DNA from: SZAS-79 sp965279075
GTDB taxonomy: Bacteria > Pseudomonadota > Gammaproteobacteria > Burkholderiales > SG8-39
Assembly: GCA_965279075.1 (NCBI GenBank)
Contig: CBDIHI010000012.1
Coordinates: 310,001-374,000, forward strand
Direction: 5' to 3'
Length of the DNA stretch: 64,000 nt
In this document: in pieces, positions 54,069 to 63,151 of the stretch
Layout: the number at the start of each line of letters is the position of its first letter
Numbering within the stretch: position 1 is the first letter of the stretch
The notes under the pieces: model-generated
What the model saw: the letters and a program-made list of their open reading frames with translations, nothing else
The model's database searches: none
Told to the model about the DNA's origin: nothing
Translations under genes and position numbers: made by a program

Positions 54069-54419
54069 ATGAACGCAGTCACCGATATGCCGGAACCCCT
54101 TATCTTCACCGACAACGCGGCCGGCAAGGTCAAGCAGTTGATCGACGAGGAAGGGAACACCGACCTCAAGCTGCGGGTGTTCGTCACCGGCGGCGGCTGC
54201 TCGGGTTTTCAGTACGGCTTCACCTTCGACGAGGTGAAGAACGAGGACGACACCGTGATGGAGAAGAACGGCGTGCAGCTCCTCATCGACCCGATGAGCT
54301 ACCAGTACCTGGTCGGCGCGGAAATCGACTACTCGGAAGGCCTCGAGGGCGCCCAGTTCGTCATCAAGAACCCGAACGCGACCACCACCTGCGGGTGCGG
54401 ATCCTCGTTCTCGGCCTGA
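54069..54419 (+). CDS. erpA: iron-sulfur cluster insertion protein ErpA
   Basis: 116 aa A-type carrier. The three cluster cysteines are in GGGCSGFQYGF and TTCGCGSSFSA at the C-terminus. The N-terminal extension MNAVTDMPEPLIFTDNAAGK is usual in betaproteobacterial ErpA. It delivers Fe-S clusters, for instance to isoprenoid-synthesis enzymes. Own promoter at 54013 and terminator at 54439. Confidence 0.95.
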   Translation: MNAVTDMPEPLIFTDNAAGKVKQLIDEEGNTDLKLRVFVTGGGCSGFQYGFTFDEVKNEDDTVMEKNGVQLLIDPMSYQYLVGAEIDYSEGLEGAQFVIKNPNATTTCGCGSSFSA

Positions 54420-54438
54420 CCGGCCCGTCGCACACCGG

Positions 54439-54462
54439 AAAAGGGGCTTCGGCCCCTTTTTT
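54439..54462. terminator. terminator between erpA and anmK, usable from both sides
   Basis: AAAAGGGGC-TTCG-GCCCC followed by T6: a stable UUCG tetraloop with A tract on one side and T tract on the other. It lies 20 bp after erpA and 6 bp before the end of convergent anmK. Confidence 0.93.
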
Positions 54463-54467
54463 CATTC

Positions 54468-55565
54468 CTAGGCGGGATAGACCGCCCCGAGCACCCGGGG
54501 CCCGCTCGCGCCTGTGACGGCCGGAAGGTTCCCGGGCCGGCCTTCAAGGGTGCGTTGCGCCAGCCACGCGAATGCCGTGGCTTCCACCTGGTCTTCCGGC
54601 AGCCCGTGGGCCGCGCTCGGCTCGACTCCCCTCGGCGCAAGGCGCTCCCGCAGCCGCCCCATCAGCGCGTCGTTGCGCGCGCCGCCGCCGCAGGCGATCA
54701 CCCGGGTGGTGGCGGGGCCTGACGATTCGATCGCACGGGCGATCGATTCCGCAGTCAGCTCGAGCAGGGTGGCCTGAACGGCCTGCGGGTTGTCCGACGG
54801 TCCCAGCCTCTCCAGAAGCCAGCCTTCATTGAACAACTCCCGGCCGCTGCTTTTCGGCGGGGGCAGGGCGAAGTAAGGTTCCTCCAGCATCCGCGCGAGG
54901 AGCGTGTCCATGGGGCGGGCGCCTGCCGCCCAGGCGCCGCCGGCGTCGAATCCCTTGCCGAGGTGCTTCTGCGCCCACAAGTCCATCAGGCAGTTCCCCG
55001 GGCCCGTATCGAAGCCAAGGATGGGTCCCGCACGGGGCAGCAGCGTCACGTTCGCGATGCCGCCGATATTGACCACGACACGGTCCTCGGCCGGATCGGC
55101 GAACGCCTCTGCGTGGAAGGCGGGAACCAGTGGCGCGCCCTGGCCCCCAGCGGCCATGTCGCGGCTGCGGAAGTCGGCCACCACGGGGATGCCCGCCAGT
55201 TCGGCAAGCAGCGCCGGGTTGCCGATCTGCAGCGTGAACCCCTGCGAGGGGCGATGCCGGATCGTCTGGCCGTGGCAGCCGATCGCGCGCACTTCCCCCG
55301 CCGGGATGCCCGAGCGCAGCAGGACGAGGTCGATGGCGTGCGCATACTGCCTGGCGAGGATCGAGCCAAGGTTCCCTGCGCGCTCGATCTCGTCGAACCC
55401 GGGCGACATCAGCGCGAGCAGCGATTCGCGCAGCCCCGCTTCGAAAGCGGCGTGGGCATGGGACAGGATCCGGAACGGCCGGCTGGAGAAATCGACGAGG
55501 ACCGCGTCCACCCCGTCGAGGCTGGTGCCGGACATCAGGCCGGCGTAGAGGTTCCGATGGGCCAC
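54468..55565 (-). CDS. anmK: anhydro-N-acetylmuramic acid kinase
   Basis: 365 aa. Phosphorylates and opens 1,6-anhydro-MurNAc, a product of lytic transglycosylases such as MltA here, to MurNAc-6-phosphate. Signatures: GLMSGTSLDGVDAVLVDF at the N-terminus, IGCHGQTIRHRP, VVNIGGIANVTLL, LGFDTGPGNCLMD and VIACGGGARNDALM (ASKHA ATPase fold). The start is GTG 55565; no ATG precedes the conserved GLMSGTS. Lies 20 bp after the M23 peptidase gene on the same strand, an operon devoted to murein. Confidence 0.93.
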   Translation of the reverse strand: MAHRNLYAGLMSGTSLDGVDAVLVDFSSRPFRILSHAHAAFEAGLRESLLALMSPGFDEIERAGNLGSILARQYAHAIDLVLLRSGIPAGEVRAIGCHGQTIRHRPSQGFTLQIGNPALLAELAGIPVVADFRSRDMAAGGQGAPLVPAFHAEAFADPAEDRVVVNIGGIANVTLLPRAGPILGFDTGPGNCLMDLWAQKHLGKGFDAGGAWAAGARPMDTLLARMLEEPYFALPPPKSSGRELFNEGWLLERLGPSDNPQAVQATLLELTAESIARAIESSGPATTRVIACGGGARNDALMGRLRERLAPRGVEPSAAHGLPEDQVEATAFAWLAQRTLEGRPGNLPAVTGASGPRVLGAVYPA

Positions 55566-55585
55566 GGGAGGCGGGCGCCTCGCGC

Positions 55586-56875
55586 CTACTCCAGGAAGGC
55601 GAGGTTGCTGTTGGCGATCAGGTCGAGTTGCGCGGCCAGCGGCGCGGCATGGAGGCGGAAGGCCGGCAACTCGTTCGCGGCTACAGGCAGTGCCGCGGGC
55701 ATCGCCACGGCCAGCGGGTTGCGCGCTTCGCCGGCGATACGGAATTCGTAATGCAGGTGCGGGCCCGTGGCCCAGCCGGTCTGTCCGACGAAGCCGAGCG
55801 CGTCGCCCTGCGCCACGCGCGCGCCGCGATGCAGGCCCGGCGCGATGCGGCTGAGGTGCGCGTAGGCCGTGCTGTACTGGCCGCCGTGGCGGATGACCAC
55901 CATGTTGCCGTACCCGCCCTGCCGCCCGGCGAACTCGATCACGCCGTCGCCGACCGAGCGCACGCGGGTGCCGCTGGGGGCTGCATAGTCGATGCCCTTG
56001 TGGGCGCGCCACTGCTGCATGATTGGGTGCATGCGCATGCCGAAACCGGAGGACACGCGCGAGAACTCGAGCGGCGAGCGCAGGAAGGCCTTGCGCAGGT
56101 TCTTGCCGTCCGGCGTGTAGTAACCGACCTTGCCCGGGTCCTTGCCGTCGCCGCCCGAATACCAGACCGCCCGATAGCTCTTGCCGGCGTTGACGAACTC
56201 CGCGGCCAGCAGTCGGCCGGAGCGCGCCACGCGGCCCTCGTGGTAGAGGACCTCGTAGACGACCGAGAAGCGGTCGCCCTTGCGCAGGTCGCGGTGGAAG
56301 TCGATGTCGCCGCCGAAGATCTCCGCCATCTGGACCGCGACGCCGTCCGGCAGGCCGGCCGCATCGGCTGCAGCGAATAGCGAACTGCGGATCGTGCCCG
56401 ACTTGAGGATCGTCTGCGCACGCAGCGCGAGCTTGGATTCGCCGGCCTTGAACCCGTCGCCGTCGCGGGCGATCACGGCGAGCACTTCGCGGCCCGGGAC
56501 GAAATTCATCGACAGCAGGGTCCCGTCCGCGCCGACCTCGGCATTGACGACGCTGCCGGTGCGAAGGCTGCGCAGCGCCGCCGCCTGGGTGCGCAGCAGC
56601 TTCTGCGTTTCCTCCGCGTTCACGCCGAGGCGGGACAGCAGGCTGGAGAGCGTGTCGCCACGCTGGAAGCGTTCCTCGCGGATGTAGGCCGTGGGCGCGG
56701 GCACCAGCGCCTCGTCGATGTCGATCTTCAGCGGCTCGGGCACGGCCGTGCGCGGCAGCAGGAACTGCGACTCCGGGGCGGTGCCAAAAGCCGCGATCGC
56801 GCCGAACAGCGGCAGGACCAGCAGGGCGCCTATGCGGATGTGCCGGAAGCGCGGGCTCAGAAGTCTCTTGGGCAA
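55586..56875 (-). CDS. M23-family murein metallopeptidase (MepM-like)
   Basis: 429 aa. One membrane helix near the N-terminus (about 14-32), a LysM/OapA-like segment (about 70-110, REERFQRGDTLSSLLSRLGV), a long middle domain, and the C-terminal peptidase domain with HxxxD in HKGIDYAAPSGT and HxH in GPHLHYEFRIAG, plus IRHGGQYSTAYAHL. All Zn ligands are present, so it should cut D,D-crosslinks. The start is uncertain: TTG 56875 gives LPKRLLSPRFRH before the helix; the frame is open to 57025. The tyrS promoter overlaps this start region. Confidence 0.88.
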   Translation of the reverse strand: MPKRLLSPRFRHIRIGALLVLPLFGAIAAFGTAPESQFLLPRTAVPEPLKIDIDEALVPAPTAYIREERFQRGDTLSSLLSRLGVNAEETQKLLRTQAAALRSLRTGSVVNAEVGADGTLLSMNFVPGREVLAVIARDGDGFKAGESKLALRAQTILKSGTIRSSLFAAADAAGLPDGVAVQMAEIFGGDIDFHRDLRKGDRFSVVYEVLYHEGRVARSGRLLAAEFVNAGKSYRAVWYSGGDGKDPGKVGYYTPDGKNLRKAFLRSPLEFSRVSSGFGMRMHPIMQQWRAHKGIDYAAPSGTRVRSVGDGVIEFAGRQGGYGNMVVIRHGGQYSTAYAHLSRIAPGLHRGARVAQGDALGFVGQTGWATGPHLHYEFRIAGEARNPLAVAMPAALPVAANELPAFRLHAAPLAAQLDLIANSNLAFLE

Positions 56876-56896
56876 GGTGGTCTGATCGGCTAAAAT
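56868..56896 (+). promoter_or_regulatory. promoter of tyrS
   Basis: TTGGGC (56868-56873), 17-bp spacer, TAAAAT (56891-56896, 5 of 6). Initiation near 56903 gives a leader of about 120 nt. It overlaps the start of the divergent M23 peptidase gene. I see no T-box in the leader. Confidence 0.5.
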
Positions 56897-57025
56897 CGTT
56901 TTTTTAATCAGGCGCCTGCCGCGCCCATCGGCTTGGTTTTTTTGATTCGGGGGCGAGTGTAGCAGAACTTCGCCGCCGGGAAAAAGGACCGGTCGACCCC
57001 CTGGCCGGCTTCCCCCGACACGCAC

Positions 57026-58225
57026 ATGGTCCCGATTTCAGAAGCCCTCGAGGCAATCAAGCGCGGCTGCGAGGAACTCCTCGTCGAGGAGGAACTCGTC
57101 CGCAAGCTGCAGACCGGCCGCAAGCTGCGCATCAAGCTCGGCATGGATCCCACCGCCCCGGACCTTCACCTCGGCCACACGGTGGTGATCAACAAGCTGC
57201 GCCACTTCCAGGACCTCGGCCACCACGTCCAGTTCCTGATCGGCGATTTCACCGGCATGATCGGCGACCCCACCGGCAAGAACCAGACGCGGCCGCCGCT
57301 GACCCGCGAGCAGATCCAGCAGAACGCCGCGACCTACCAGAAGCAGGTGTTCAAGATCCTCGATCCCGGCAAGACCGAAATCATGTTCAACTCGACCTGG
57401 TCGGACAAGCTCGGCGCCGAGGGCATGATCCGGCTGTGCTCCCGCTACACGGTGGCGCGCATCCTCGAGCGGGACGACTTCGCCAAGCGCTACAAGGGCG
57501 GCCAGCCGATCGCGATGCACGAACTGCTCTACCCCCTGATGCAGGGCTACGACTCCGTGGCGATGAAGAGCGACGTCGAGCTGGGCGGCACCGACCAGAA
57601 GTTCAACCTGCTGGTCGGCCGCGAGCTGCAGAAGGACTGGGGCCAGGAGCCGCAGTGCATCCTGACCATGCCGCTGCTCGAGGGCCTCGACGGCGTGAAC
57701 AAGATGTCGAAGTCGCTCGGCAACTACGTCGGCATCGACGAGGCGCCCGGCGAGATCTTCGGCAAGCTGATGTCGGTGTCCGACGACCTGATGTGGCGCT
57801 ACTTCGAGCTGCTGTCGTTCCGGCCCATGGCCGAGGTCGCCGGCTGGAAGCGCGAGGTCGGCGAGGGCCGCAACCCGCGCGACGTCAAAGTCGCGCTCGC
57901 CCAGGAAATCGTCGCCCGGTTTCACGGCCAGCCGGCGGCCGTCGCCGCGCTGGAAGAGTTCGAGGCGCGCTTTCGCCGCGGAGAGATGCCCGAGGACATG
58001 CCCGAAGTCGAGCTGCGCGTGCCCGAGGGCGGCCTGCAGGTCGCGCAGATGCTCAAGCAGGCCGGCCTCACCGCGAGCACCACCGAGGCGATGCGCATGA
58101 TCGAGCAGGGTGGCGTGCGCCTGGACGGCGAGCGCCTGGTCGATCGCGCGCTGAAACTCGCGGCCGGCGGCACGATCGTCGCGCAGGTCGGCAAGAGGAA
58201 GTTCGCGCGCATCCGCCTCACCTGA
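57026..58225 (+). CDS. tyrS: tyrosine--tRNA ligase
   Basis: 399 aa class I synthetase of the TyrRS-Z type. HIGH motif as HLGH in GMDPTAPDLHLGHTVVINKL, KMSKS in NKMSKSLGNY, and a C-terminal S4 RNA-binding domain (about 335-399, AQMLKQAGLTASTTEAMRMI). ATG 57026 gives the standard N-terminus MVPISEALEAIKRG. Confidence 0.97.
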   Translation: MVPISEALEAIKRGCEELLVEEELVRKLQTGRKLRIKLGMDPTAPDLHLGHTVVINKLRHFQDLGHHVQFLIGDFTGMIGDPTGKNQTRPPLTREQIQQNAATYQKQVFKILDPGKTEIMFNSTWSDKLGAEGMIRLCSRYTVARILERDDFAKRYKGGQPIAMHELLYPLMQGYDSVAMKSDVELGGTDQKFNLLVGRELQKDWGQEPQCILTMPLLEGLDGVNKMSKSLGNYVGIDEAPGEIFGKLMSVSDDLMWRYFELLSFRPMAEVAGWKREVGEGRNPRDVKVALAQEIVARFHGQPAAVAALEEFEARFRRGEMPEDMPEVELRVPEGGLQVAQMLKQAGLTASTTEAMRMIEQGGVRLDGERLVDRALKLAAGGTIVAQVGKRKFARIRLT

Positions 58226-58248
58226 CCGCACCCAGCCGAGGAGGAACC

Positions 58249-59052
58249 ATGGCCGGCCTGCCAGAATACGAGGTCTACGCAGTCAAGTACGCCCACCACG
58301 AGCGGCGCTCGCCGGAGAACTTCCTCGGCGGCGACCCGCACGACGCCCCCATGCCGCTCGACTACTTCGTGTGGCTGATCCGCGGGGCGGGGCGCGAGAT
58401 CGTCGTCGACACAGGCTTTTCCGCCGCGATGGCCGCGAAGAGGAAGCGCACCCACATTCGCTGCCCGGGCGAGGGCCTGCGCCTGCTGGGCGTGGACCCT
58501 GCCACGGTGCGCGACGTCGTCATCACCCACCTCCATTACGACCACGCCGGCAACCTGGACCTTTTTCCCGCGGCGACGCTGCACATCCAGGACCGCGAGC
58601 TGAACTACGCCACCGGGCGCTACATGTGCCACGAGTGCTTTCGCGGCGCCTACGAGGTCGAGGACGTCGTCGGCCTGGTCCGCCGCGTGTACGCCGGCCG
58701 CGTGAATTTCCACGCAGGCGACGCCGAACTGGCGCCTGGCGTGTCGCTGCACCTGATCGGCGGGCACACCATGGGCATCCAGGCCGTGCGGGTGATGACA
58801 GCCCGTGGCTGGGTCGTCCTCGCGAGCGACGCGTCCCACTTCTACGCGAACATGGAGCAGACCCGCCCGTTCCCCATCATCTGGTCCGTGGCCGAGATGG
58901 TCGAGGGCTACGCCCGCCTGCGCGAGCTGGCCGATTCGCCCAGGCACATCGTCCCGGGGCACGACCCGCTCGTCATGGCGCGCTACCCGGCGCCGTCCGG
59001 GGCCCTGCAGGGCATCGTCGCCCGCCTCGACGTTATACCAAAACAAGAATAG
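58249..59052 (+). CDS. metallo-beta-lactamase-fold hydrolase, N-acyl homoserine lactonase family
   Basis: 267 aa. Di-zinc motif HLHYDHAGN (HxHxDH), further ligands in LIGGHTMG, ASDASHFY and IVPGHDPLV: the full AiiA-type set. Length and the N-terminal EYEVYAVKYAHHERR suit the lactonase family, but many members act on other esters or lactones and no luxI/luxR gene is in this window, so quorum quenching is not shown. GAGGAGGAA lies just before ATG 58249. It starts 23 bp after tyrS; a weak terminator follows at 59069-59088. Confidence 0.82.
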   Translation: MAGLPEYEVYAVKYAHHERRSPENFLGGDPHDAPMPLDYFVWLIRGAGREIVVDTGFSAAMAAKRKRTHIRCPGEGLRLLGVDPATVRDVVITHLHYDHAGNLDLFPAATLHIQDRELNYATGRYMCHECFRGAYEVEDVVGLVRRVYAGRVNFHAGDAELAPGVSLHLIGGHTMGIQAVRVMTARGWVVLASDASHFYANMEQTRPFPIIWSVAEMVEGYARLRELADSPRHIVPGHDPLVMARYPAPSGALQGIVARLDVIPKQE

Positions 59053-59068
59053 TAACTGCCATGGAAGC

Positions 59069-59088
59069 GGCTCCTGGCGGGCCTTTTT
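59069..59088 (+). terminator. weak terminator after the lactonase gene
   Basis: GGCTC-CTGGC-GGGCC (one G-T pair) followed by T5. A short stem, so termination may be partial. The next 210 bp up to dctP are gene-free. Confidence 0.45.
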
Positions 59089-59299
59089 CTGACTTAAAGT
59101 CTTTAAATATCAAGCGCGCCATGGATACGCCGCCTCGTGCCGGTGCGTCGCGCGCCGCTTATGCCGCACCGCACCCTCTCGCGCAATGGCTGTTTCGCAG
59201 GCATTCGTGCAGAATGCCCACGGATTCCGGCCGGGCGAACTGCCAACGCAGCAGTCGAGCCATGCCGGGACGACAAGCCAACCAATTGAGGAGATTACT

Positions 59300-60436
59300 G
59301 TGAAGCGTCGCTTATTTCTTAAAAAGGCCGGACTGGGCCTGGCTGCGGGCACCGTTGCCGCAGCGCCTTCGATCGTCAATGCGCAGGCCGCCGGGCTGCC
59401 CACCGTGTCGTGGCGCCTTGCCGCCAGTTGGCCGAAGAGCCTGGACACCATCTACGGCGGAGCCGAGCTGATCTCCAAGCGGGTGGCAGCGGCGACCGGC
59501 GGGAAGTTCACCATCAAGGTATTCGCGGCAGGTGAGATCGTCGGCGCCTTGCAGGTCCTCGATGCCGTACAAAGCGGCACCGTGGAGTGCGGGCATACCG
59601 CGCCCTACTATTACTTCGGCAAGGATCCCACCTTCGCTTTCGCCACGTCCATCCCGTTCGGCCTGAACGCCCGCCAGCAATTCGCCTGGATGCACCACGG
59701 CGGCGGCATCGAGCTGATGCGCGATTTCTACAAGGATTACGGCATCTACAACATCCCGGCCGGCAACACCGGGGCGCAGATGGGCGGGTGGTTCCGCAAG
59801 GAGATCAAGACCGTCGCCGACCTCAAGGGCCTGAAGATGCGTATCGGCGGCACCGCCGGCCTCGTGCTCTCCAGGCTTGGCGTGGTGCCCCAGCAGATCG
59901 GCGCGCCTGATATCTACCCGGCGCTCGAGAAAGGCACGATCGACGCGGCGGAATGGGTCGGTCCTTACGATGACGAAAAGCTCGGGTTCTACAAGGTGGC
60001 GAAGAACTACTACTACCCGGGCTGGTGGGAAGGCGGACCGGAACTCGACCTGATGGTCGGCGCCAAGCACTGGGAGGCCTTGCCTCCGGAGTACAAGGCC
60101 GTCCTGGAAGGCGCCTGCGCCGAAGCCTATGGCTGGATGGTGGCCAAGTACGACGCGGTGAACCCGGCCGCGCTGAAGCGCCTGGTCTCGCAGGGCGTCA
60201 AGCTGCGCCCGTTCCCCAACGACGTCATGGCCGCCTGCTACAAGACCGCGGAGGAAGTGTTCACCGAGATCGCCGGCAAGAACGAAAAGTTCAAGAAGGT
60301 CTACGAGCCGTGGAAGAAGTTCCGCGACGAGCAGGCGCAGTGGCTGTCGATCGCCGAAAACCGCTTCGACAACTTCATGATTGCGGCGCAGCGAACCGCG
60401 CAACAAGCGCCCGCGAAGGGGCCCGCGAAGAAGTAA
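59300..60436 (+). CDS. dctP: TRAP transporter solute-binding protein (DctP family)
   Basis: 378 aa from GTG 59300, with GAGGAG 6 nt upstream. The signal peptide holds a twin-arginine motif (KRRLFLKKAG), so export is probably folded via Tat, common in TakP-like binding proteins. SWRLAASWPKSLDTIYGGAE, VLDAVQSGTVECGHTAPYYY, PFGLNARQQFAWMHHGG and AAEWVGPYDDEKLGFY are typical of the TakP/2-keto-acid group, so the ligand may be a keto or hydroxy acid. Its membrane partners lie convergently at 60531-62899. Confidence 0.92.
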   Translation: MKRRLFLKKAGLGLAAGTVAAAPSIVNAQAAGLPTVSWRLAASWPKSLDTIYGGAELISKRVAAATGGKFTIKVFAAGEIVGALQVLDAVQSGTVECGHTAPYYYFGKDPTFAFATSIPFGLNARQQFAWMHHGGGIELMRDFYKDYGIYNIPAGNTGAQMGGWFRKEIKTVADLKGLKMRIGGTAGLVLSRLGVVPQQIGAPDIYPALEKGTIDAAEWVGPYDDEKLGFYKVAKNYYYPGWWEGGPELDLMVGAKHWEALPPEYKAVLEGACAEAYGWMVAKYDAVNPAALKRLVSQGVKLRPFPNDVMAACYKTAEEVFTEIAGKNEKFKKVYEPWKKFRDEQAQWLSIAENRFDNFMIAAQRTAQQAPAKGPAKK

Positions 60437-60473
60437 GGCAGCGCCCGGGGCAGTGGCGTCGCGAGGCGCCACC

Positions 60474-60515
60474 CCCAAAAACAAAACCCCGCTCCGGCGG
60501 GGTTTTGTTTTTGGG
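60474..60515. terminator. bidirectional terminator with a perfect 19-bp stem
   Basis: Arms 60474-60492 and 60497-60515 pair without mismatch (CCC, A5, C, A4, CCCC, GC) around TCCG. Either strand ends in a GC block followed by a T-rich run, so it can end dctP and dctM transcripts arriving from both sides. Confidence 0.93.
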
Positions 60516-60530
60516 CTGCGATCGGCGGCG

Positions 60531-62312
60531 CTAGGGTTTCCCGGGGCCCTTGGCCGCCTCCTTTGCTGCCTCGGCGGGCGCTTCCTTGCCCCCGCCTTGC
60601 AGGGCACGCTCGAGCGCCTTGCCGGGATCATCGCTCGCCGCCTTCTCGTCCGAGGCCTCCTCTTCCTGCGTCGGGCCGCCGTCGGGCGCCGGCACCTCGT
60701 CGGGAACCTCGATGCGCATATGCTCGGTGTCGATCACAGCCTTCTTCGACAGGCCGCCCGTCACGATGTTCGGGAAGGCGATGATCAGCGCCACCATCAC
60801 GCACTGGATGATCACGAACGGCACGGCGCCCCAGTAAATCTGGCCCGTCGTCACCCGCGGCGTGAGCTTGCCGGACACCCGGTCGACGAAATCCTTGGCC
60901 GGCGCGACGCTTCGCAGGTAGAACAGGGCGAACCCGAACGGCGGGTGCATGAACGAGGTCTGCATGTTCACGCCAAGCAGGATGCCGAACCAGATCAGGT
61001 CGATGCCGAGTTTCTCGGCCACCGGGCCGAGCAGCGGAACGATGATGAACGCCAGCTCGAAGAAGTCCAGGAAGAAGGCCAGCACGAACACCAGGATGTT
61101 GACGACGATCAGGAACCCGAGCTGGCCGCCGGGCAGGCTCGTCAGCAGGTGCTCGACCCAGATATGGCCGTCCACGCCGTAGAAGGTCAGGCTGAACACC
61201 CGCGCGCCGACCAGGATGAACACGACGAACGCCGTGAGCTTGGCGGTCGAGTCCATGGCCTGCCGGATCAGCGGGAACGTAAGCCTGCGGCGGGCGATCG
61301 CCATGGCGAGCGCTCCGCTGGCCCCCATGGCGCCGCCCTCGGTCGGCGTCGCCACGCCGAGGAAGATGGTCCCCAGCACGAGGAAGATCAGCGCCAGCGG
61401 CGGGATCAGCACGAACGTCACGCGCGTGGCCATGCGCGAAAGCAGCCCGAGCTTGAACACATGGTTGAGGACCGAGGCGCAGAACGCGACCGCCACGCCC
61501 ACCGAGGTGGAAACCACCAGCATCTCGTCGATCGGCGCGTCGGGCGCGGGGAAGTAGACCTTCGCGAAGGCGACCGCCGCCGCCGTGGACACGAGGAACA
61601 GCACGATCAGGGACGGCGTGCCGCTCGATCCGCTGGGTTCGCGAAACACCCGTGCTTCGACCGGCAGCGCAGGCGCCCAGGAAGGCATGAACACCGCGAC
61701 GCCCACCACGTACAGGATGTAGAAGCTCGCCAGCACGAGGCCGGGTATGAACGCGCCGGCATACATGTCGCCGACCGACTTGCCGAGCTGGTCTGCGAGC
61801 ACGATCAGCACCAGCGACGGGGGGATGATCTGGGCCAGCGTGCCGGAGGCCGCGATCACGCCCGAGGCGAGCCGGCGGTCGTACCCGTAGCGCAGCATGA
61901 TGGGCAGGGAGATCAGGCCCATCGATATGACCGAGGCCGCCACCACCCCCGTGGTCGCGGCGAGCAGCGCACCGACGCAGACCACGGCGATCGCCAGACC
62001 GCCGCGCAGCGGGCCGAACAGCTGCCCGATCGTGTCGAGCAGGTCCTCGGCCATGCCGCTGCGCTCGAGGATCAGTCCCATGAAGGTGAAGAACGGCACC
62101 GCCAGCAGGGTGTCGTTCGACATGACCGCCCAGATCCGCTGGGGCAGCGCCTGGAAGAGCGAGGGCTCCAGCATGCCGAGTTCCACGCCGATCAGGCCGA
62201 AGAAGATGCCGTTGGCCGCGAGCGCGAAGGCGACGGGGTAGCCCATCAGCAGGAATACGACGAGGGCGCCGAACATCAGCGGCGCCATGTTGGCTACGAG
62301 GAACGCAGTCAT
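60531..62312 (-). CDS. dctM: TRAP transporter large permease (DctM)
   Basis: 593 aa, about 12-14 membrane helices. Typical segments: FGALVVFLLMGYPVAFALA, VPFFTFMGLILERSGMAEDL, VIAASGTLAQIIPPSLVLIV and FLGVATPTEGGAMGASGALA. The protein ends in about 65 charged Ala/Glu/Lys/Pro-rich residues after the last helix, an unusual disordered cytosolic tail. ATG 62312 overlaps the dctQ stop by 4 bp. Confidence 0.94.
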   Translation of the reverse strand: MTAFLVANMAPLMFGALVVFLLMGYPVAFALAANGIFFGLIGVELGMLEPSLFQALPQRIWAVMSNDTLLAVPFFTFMGLILERSGMAEDLLDTIGQLFGPLRGGLAIAVVCVGALLAATTGVVAASVISMGLISLPIMLRYGYDRRLASGVIAASGTLAQIIPPSLVLIVLADQLGKSVGDMYAGAFIPGLVLASFYILYVVGVAVFMPSWAPALPVEARVFREPSGSSGTPSLIVLFLVSTAAAVAFAKVYFPAPDAPIDEMLVVSTSVGVAVAFCASVLNHVFKLGLLSRMATRVTFVLIPPLALIFLVLGTIFLGVATPTEGGAMGASGALAMAIARRRLTFPLIRQAMDSTAKLTAFVVFILVGARVFSLTFYGVDGHIWVEHLLTSLPGGQLGFLIVVNILVFVLAFFLDFFELAFIIVPLLGPVAEKLGIDLIWFGILLGVNMQTSFMHPPFGFALFYLRSVAPAKDFVDRVSGKLTPRVTTGQIYWGAVPFVIIQCVMVALIIAFPNIVTGGLSKKAVIDTEHMRIEVPDEVPAPDGGPTQEEEASDEKAASDDPGKALERALQGGGKEAPAEAAKEAAKGPGKP

Positions 62313-62899
62313 GCGGCCTCCCCCCTCAGCTTGCGGATTTCCTCGGCGAGCTGCTCTTCGGCGCTGGGGCCTTCGTCCTTCTCGGCCGGGTTCGGGATCA
62401 TCCCGCGCAGGAAGGCGACGCGCTTGATCAGCTCCGACAGGCCCTGCATCACCAGCAGGAAGAATCCGACCGGCACCATCAGGCGCGCCGGCCAGACCAT
62501 CAGGCCGCCTGCGTTGGTGGATACCTCGTTGTGCTTGTAGGCATCGACGAACACCGGCCAGGACAGCCACATGATGGTGATCGCCATCGGGAACAGGAAG
62601 AAGACGGTCCCGAAGATGTCGATCCAGGTCTGCGTGCGCTTGCTGAAATGCGAGGCGACGACGTCGATGCGCACATGCTGGTTGTGCAGGAGCGCATAGC
62701 CGGCGCAGAACAGGAACACCGCCGAGAACAGGTACCACTGCAACTCGAGCCAGGCATTGGAACTGATGCTGAAGGTGTAGCGGACGATCGCGTTGCCGGT
62801 GCTGATCAGGACGGCGACGAGGATCAGCCAGTAGGTGAGTTTTCCGATGCGTTCGGTAAGCGCGTCGATCATCCGGGACAGCGCAAGCAATGCGTTCAT
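62309..62899 (-). CDS. dctQ: TRAP transporter small permease (DctQ)
   Basis: 196 aa, four predicted helices: YWLILVAVLISTGNAIVRYT, the NAWLELQWYLFSAVFLFCAG helix typical of DctQ, the IDIFGTVFFLFPMAITIMW helix and a last one near 140-165. HVRIDVVAS is the conserved loop. GGAGGAGACGA precedes ATG 62899. Directly upstream of dctM. The 252-bp divergent gap to the lyase gene shows no clear promoter. Confidence 0.93.
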   Translation of the reverse strand: MNALLALSRMIDALTERIGKLTYWLILVAVLISTGNAIVRYTFSISSNAWLELQWYLFSAVFLFCAGYALLHNQHVRIDVVASHFSKRTQTWIDIFGTVFFLFPMAITIMWLSWPVFVDAYKHNEVSTNAGGLMVWPARLMVPVGFFLLVMQGLSELIKRVAFLRGMIPNPAEKDEGPSAEEQLAEEIRKLRGEAA

Positions 62900-63151
62900 T
62901 CGTCTCCTCCGGTTTTCACTCGTTCGTGGGCTCGTTGACGGCCCGCTTCGACTCGCACCTGCCGGTCGCCATCCCGGCGTCCCGCCCGGATTCTCTACGA
63001 ACGGGCAGGATCGGGCAATCAAAAGGCAAGCTTGCGCCACGCTGAAGGGACGGGCCTGGTCGCGCCCGTTTTCGGTGCCGTGTTTCCAGCGCCGATTTCC
63101 GCGCCGCATCATCTGAGATACTTCCGGGTCGTCCACCACCAGCCCGCCGCC

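Noticed and set aside
56903..57025. T-box or attenuator in the tyrS leader
   Set aside because: No T-box sequence, no tyrosine-rich leader ORF and no terminator hairpin; only a T7 run near 56900.
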